NCBI GenBank assembly: GCA_043228905.1
Contig: JBHGNT010000024.1
Location: 186,001 to 250,000 of the forward strand
DNA: 64,000 nucleotides
Reading direction: 5' to 3'
Source of the DNA: Azolla caroliniana
Lineage: Eukaryota > Polypodiophyta
Notes under the pieces: generated by a model
The model's database searches: none
The model's input: only the letters and a program-made list of their open reading frames with translations
What the model was told of the DNA's origin: nothing
Translations under genes and position numbers: made by a program
Shown here: piece by piece, positions 59,760-64,000 of the stretch
How the letters are laid out: each line of letters opens with the position of its first letter
Numbering within the stretch: position 1 is the stretch's first letter

Positions 59760-62606
59760 TTTATCTGTACAAATATGCGAATCGAAGCTAACAACGCTAG
59801 CTATGAGATGGAATTAAAAAATCAAGATTTTGAAACTCAGGTCGAGAGACATGACGAAAATAGCAAACTTGAGGAAGGAGTTGAGAAGAGCTAGTAGGTA
59901 AATTAAAATGTTCATACCTGGCTCGTGTGATATCGGATTTTTGTGTTCAAACATGCAAATCGAAGCTAGCAACGCTAGCTATGATATGGAATTAAAAAAT
60001 CAAGATTTTGAAACTCAGGTCGAGAGACATGACGAAAATAGCAAACTTGAGGAGGGAGTTGAGAGGAGCCCTTGAGTTAATTAAAATGTTCATACCTGGC
60101 TCGTGTGGTAACGGATTTTTGTGTTCAAACATGCAAATCGAAGCTAACAATGCTAGCTATGATATGGAATTAAAAAATCAAGATTTTGAAACTCAGGTCG
60201 AGAGACATGACGAAAATAGCAAACTTGAGGACGGAGTTGAGAGGAGCCCTTGAGTAAATTAAAATGTTCATACCTGGCTCGTGTGATATCGGATTTTTGT
60301 GTTCAAACATGCAAATTGAAGCTGGCGACGCTACCTATGATATGGAATTAAAAAATCAAGATTTTGAAACTCAGGTCGAGAGACATAACGAAAATAGCAA
60401 ACTTGAGGAGGGAGTTGAGAGGAGCCCTTGAGTAAATTAAAATGTTCATACCTGGCTCTTGTGATATCGGATTATTGTGTTCAAACATGCGAATCGAAGC
60501 TAACAACGCTAGCTATGATATGGAATTTAAAAATCAAGATTTTAAAAGTCAAGTCCAGAGACATGACCACAATAGCAAACCTGAGGAGGGAGTTGAGAGG
60601 AGCCCTTGAGTAAATTAAAATGTTCATACCTGGCTCGTGTGATATCGGACTTTTGTGTTCAAACATGCGAATCGAAGCTAGCAACGCTAGCTATGATATG
60701 AAATTAAAAAATCAAGAATTTGAAACTCAGGTCGAGAGATGTGACGAAATTACCAAATTTGAGGAATGATTTGAGAGGAGCCCTTGAGTAAATTAAAATG
60801 TTCATATCGGGCTCGTGTGATATCGGATTTTTGTGTTCAAACATGCAAATCGAAGCTAACAACGCTACCTATGATATGGAATTAAAAAATCAAGATTTTA
60901 AAACTCAAGTCCAGAGACATGACGAAATTAGCAAACTTGAGGAGTGAGTTGAGAAGAGGTAGTAGGTAAATTAAAATGTTCATACCTGGCTCGTGTCATA
61001 TCGGTTTTTGTGTTCAAACATGCCAATCGAAGCTAACAACGCTCGCTATGATATGGAATTAAAAAATCAAGACTTTGAAACTCAGGTCGAGAGACATGAC
61101 GAAATTACCAAATTGGAGGAGTGAGTTGAGAAGAGGTAGTAGGTAAATTAAAAGGTTCATACCTGGCTCGTGTGATATCGGATTTTTGTGTCCAAACATG
61201 CAAATGGAAGCTAACAACGCTAGGTATGATGTGGAATTAAAAAATCAAGATTTTGAAACTCAGGTCGAGAGACATGACGAAAATAGCAAACTTGAGGAAG
61301 GAGTTGAGAGGAGCCCTTGAGTAAATTAAAATGTTCATACCTGGCTCGTGTGATATCGGATTTTTGTGTTCAAACATGCAAATGGAAGCTAACAACGCTA
61401 GCTATGATGTGGAATTAATAAATCAAGCTTTTGAAACTCAAGTCCAGAGACATGACGAAATTACCAATTTTGAGGAGTGAGTTGAGAAGAGCTAGTAGGT
61501 AAATTAAAATGCTCATACCTGGCTCGTGTCATATCGGATTTATCTGTACAAATATGCGAATCGAAGCTAACAACGCTAGCTATGAGATGGAATTAAAAAA
61601 TCAAGATTTTGAAACTCAGGTCGAGAGACATGACGAAAATAGCAAACTTGAGGAAGGAGTTGAGAAGAGCTAGTAGGTAAATTAAAATGTTCATACCTGG
61701 CTCGTGTGATATCGGATTTTTGTGTTCAAACATGCAAATCGAAGCTAACAACGCTAGCTATGATATGGAATTAAAAATCCAAGAATTTGAAACTCAGGTC
61801 GAGAGATGTGACGAAATTACCAAATTTGAGGAGTGATTTGAGAGGAGCCCTTGAGTAAATTAAAATGTTCATATCGGGCTCGTGTGATATCGGATTTTTG
61901 TGTTCAAACATGCAAATCGAAGCTAACAACGCTACCTATGATATGGAATTAAAAAATCAAGATTCTAAAACTCAGGTCGAGAGACATGACGAAAATAGCA
62001 AACTTGAGGAGGGAGTTGAGAGGAGCCCTTGAGTAAATTAAAATGTTCATACCTGGCTCGTGTGATATCGGATTTTTGTGTTCAAACATGCAAATCGAAG
62101 CTAGCAACGCTACCTATGATATGAAATTAAAAAATCAAGATTTTAAAACGCAAGTCCAGAGACATGACGAAATTACCAAATTTGAGGAGTGAGCTGAGAA
62201 GAGCCCTTGAGTAAATTAAAATGTTCATACCTGGCTCGTGTCATATCGTATTTTTGTGTTCAAACATGCGAATCGAAGCTAACAACGCTAGCTATGAGAT
62301 GGAATTAAAAAATCAAGATTTTGAAACTCAAGTCGAGAGACATGACGAAAATAGCAAACTTGATGAGGGAGTTGAGAGGAGCCCTTGAGTAAATTAAAAT
62401 GTTCATACCTGGCTCGTGTGATATCGGATTTTTGTGTTCAAACATGCAAATCGAAGCTAGCAACGCTAGCTATGATATGGAATTAAAAAATCAAGATTTT
62501 GAAACTCAGGTCGAGAGACATGACGAAATTACCAAATTTGAGGAGTGAGCTGAGAAGAGCCCTTGAGTAAATTAAAATGTTCATACCTGGCTCGTGTCAT
62601 ATCGTA
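59760..62606. repeat. Block H unit 3 (16 monomers, 2,847 bp)
   Basis: Full-length unit: landmarks at 60008, 60428 and 61005 recur at 62855, 63275 and 63852. I noticed no base difference from unit 1 in the parts compared. The nominal first 200 bases belong to the end of the short unit's sequence path, because the 6-monomer deletion joint sits near 59960. Confidence 0.9.
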
Positions 62607-64000
62607 TTTTTGTGTTCAAACATGCGAATCGAAGCTAACAACGCTAGCTATGAGATGGAATTAAAAAATCAAGATTTTGAAACTCAGGTCGAGAGACATG
62701 ACGAAAATAGCAAACTTGATGAGGGAGTTGAGAGGAGCCCTTGAGTAAATTAAAATGTTCATACCTGGCTCGTGTGATATCGGATTTTTGTGTTCAAACA
62801 TGCAAATCGAAGCTAGCAACGCTAGCTATGATATGGAATTAAAAAATCAAGATTTTGAAACTCAGGTCGAGAGACATGACGAAAATAGCAAACTTGAGGA
62901 GGGAGTTGAGAGGAGCCCTTGAGTTAATTAAAATGTTCATACCTGGCTCGTGTGGTAACGGATTTTTGTGTTCAAACATGCAAATCGAAGCTAACAATGC
63001 TAGCTATGATATGGAATTAAAAAATCAAGATTTTGAAACTCAGGTCGAGAGACATGACGAAAATAGCAAACTTGAGGACGGAGTTGAGAGGAGCCCTTGA
63101 GTAAATTAAAATGTTCATACCTGGCTCGTGTGATATCGGATTTTTGTGTTCAAACATGCAAATTGAAGCTGGCGACGCTACCTATGATATGGAATTAAAA
63201 AATCAAGATTTTGAAACTCAGGTCGAGAGACATAACGAAAATAGCAAACTTGAGGAGGGAGTTGAGAGGAGCCCTTGAGTAAATTAAAATGTTCATACCT
63301 GGCTCTTGTGATATCGGATTATTGTGTTCAAACATGCGAATCGAAGCTAACAACGCTAGCTATGATATGGAATTTAAAAATCAAGATTTTAAAAGTCAAG
63401 TCCAGAGACATGACCACAATAGCAAACCTGAGGAGGGAGTTGAGAGGAGCCCTTGAGTAAATTAAAATGTTCATACCTGGCTCGTGTGATATCGGACTTT
63501 TGTGTTCAAACATGCGAATCGAAGCTAGCAACGCTAGCTATGATATGAAATTAAAAAATCAAGAATTTGAAACTCAGGTCGAGAGATGTGACGAAATTAC
63601 CAAATTTGAGGAATGATTTGAGAGGAGCCCTTGAGTAAATTAAAATGTTCATATCGGGCTCGTGTGATATCGGATTTTTGTGTTCAAACATGCAAATCGA
63701 AGCTAACAACGCTACCTATGATATGGAATTAAAAAATCAAGATTTTAAAACTCAAGTCCAGAGACATGACGAAATTAGCAAACTTGAGGAGTGAGTTGAG
63801 AAGAGGTAGTAGGTAAATTAAAATGTTCATACCTGGCTCGTGTCATATCGGTTTTTGTGTTCAAACATGCCAATCGAAGCTAACAACGCTCGCTATGATA
63901 TGGAATTAAAAAATCAAGACTTTGAAACTCAGGTCGAGAGACATGACGAAATTACCAAATTGGAGGAGTGAGTTGAGAAGAGGTAGTAGGTAAATTAAAA
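62607..64000. repeat. Block H unit 4, cut by the window end
   Basis: About 1.4 kb following unit 3 in the same order, up to the 'tatcggtttttgtg' / 'catgccaatcg' monomer (about 63850) and the next 'aggtagtaggtaaatt'. The array clearly continues beyond the window, so the full number of H units is unknown. Confidence 0.9.

Larger units (their letters stand above)
1..64000. repeat. Tandem satellite array, 178-bp monomer, fills the window
   Basis: Every line can be aligned to one 178-bp unit, always in the same orientation. Fixed landmarks recur at 178-bp spacing: 'gttcatacctggctcg', 'gtgttcaaacatg', 'ggaattaaaaaatcaag' and 'gagttgaga'. Tracking the phase from base 1 (phase 146) to base 64000 (phase 13), with all indels I could see (net -482 bp), closes exactly at 362 monomers plus 45 bp. 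That leaves no room for a net insertion of unrelated sequence. Known: satellites of 150-180 bp are typical of plant centromeres and heterochromatin. Inference: this is a centromeric or other heterochromatic satellite of a plant. I do not recognise the family, and an animal source is not excluded. No gene, tRNA, rRNA or mobile element was seen anywhere in the array. Confidence 0.98.

Noticed and set aside
1-64000. CRISPR-like array
   Set aside because: The 178-bp units abut directly, with no short repeat and unique spacer pattern, and no cas genes are present.
1-64000. CENP-B box or telomere-type repeats
   Set aside because: I saw no match to the CENP-B box core or to TTTAGGG/TTAGGG runs in the monomer or its variants.
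1-64000. Match to the Arabidopsis 178-bp centromere repeat
   Set aside because: Only the length agrees. I saw no recognisable sequence similarity, so the family is left unnamed.

Overview
The window is one uninterrupted array of tandem satellite DNA. The basic unit is a 178-bp monomer of about 39% GC by my hand count, and every monomer runs in the same direction. I see no gene, RNA gene, transposon, origin, terminator or non-satellite spacer. Start-to-stop stretches of 60-83 codons exist on both strands, but they are by-products of the repeat. 178 is not a multiple of 3, so each new monomer enters another frame and soon meets a stop.

As a check, I set phase 1 at the first base of 'gagtaaatta' and followed the phase through the window. 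Base 1 is phase 146 and base 64000 is phase 13. The indels I found sum to -482 bp. With that correction the window spans 362 monomer lengths plus 45 bp, which gives exactly the observed end phase. So no net stretch of foreign DNA is left over.

This is eukaryotic satellite heterochromatin, most likely from a plant. The monomer has the nucleosome-plus-linker length common in plant centromeric satellites (Arabidopsis also uses 178 bp), but I do not recognise the sequence and cannot name a species. Centromeric position is inference; a subtelomeric or pericentromeric block would look the same.

The information lies in the higher-order layout. 1-3965: mixed monomers, the first 1.27 kb being another copy of part of block A. 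3966-18907: block A, a 7.3-kb tandem duplication (41 and 39 monomers) with almost no divergence, plus a partial third copy. 19164-23350: block B, a 2,013-bp unit repeated head to tail across an out-of-register junction. 23674-29445: nested 6-, 10- and 5-monomer duplications (C, D). 29290-31028 and 47204-48942: block J, two copies of a segment with a private rearranged monomer, 17.9 kb apart. 31029-34260: block G. 34261-39352: block E, a 2,546-bp unit repeated twice with a truncated-monomer junction. 38913-45552: block F, a 17-monomer unit repeated twice, the second copy carrying 3 extra monomers. 45553-55133: less regular mosaic. 55134-64000: block H, a 16-monomer unit (2,847 bp) in four copies, one lacking exactly 6 monomers and the last cut by the window end.

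No genes work together here. What can be read is a history of expansion: mostly in-register unequal exchange, with a few out-of-register events at 5-6 bp microhomologies whose products were then amplified. Nearly all boundaries are known only to within a few tens of bases, because flanking monomers are so alike.
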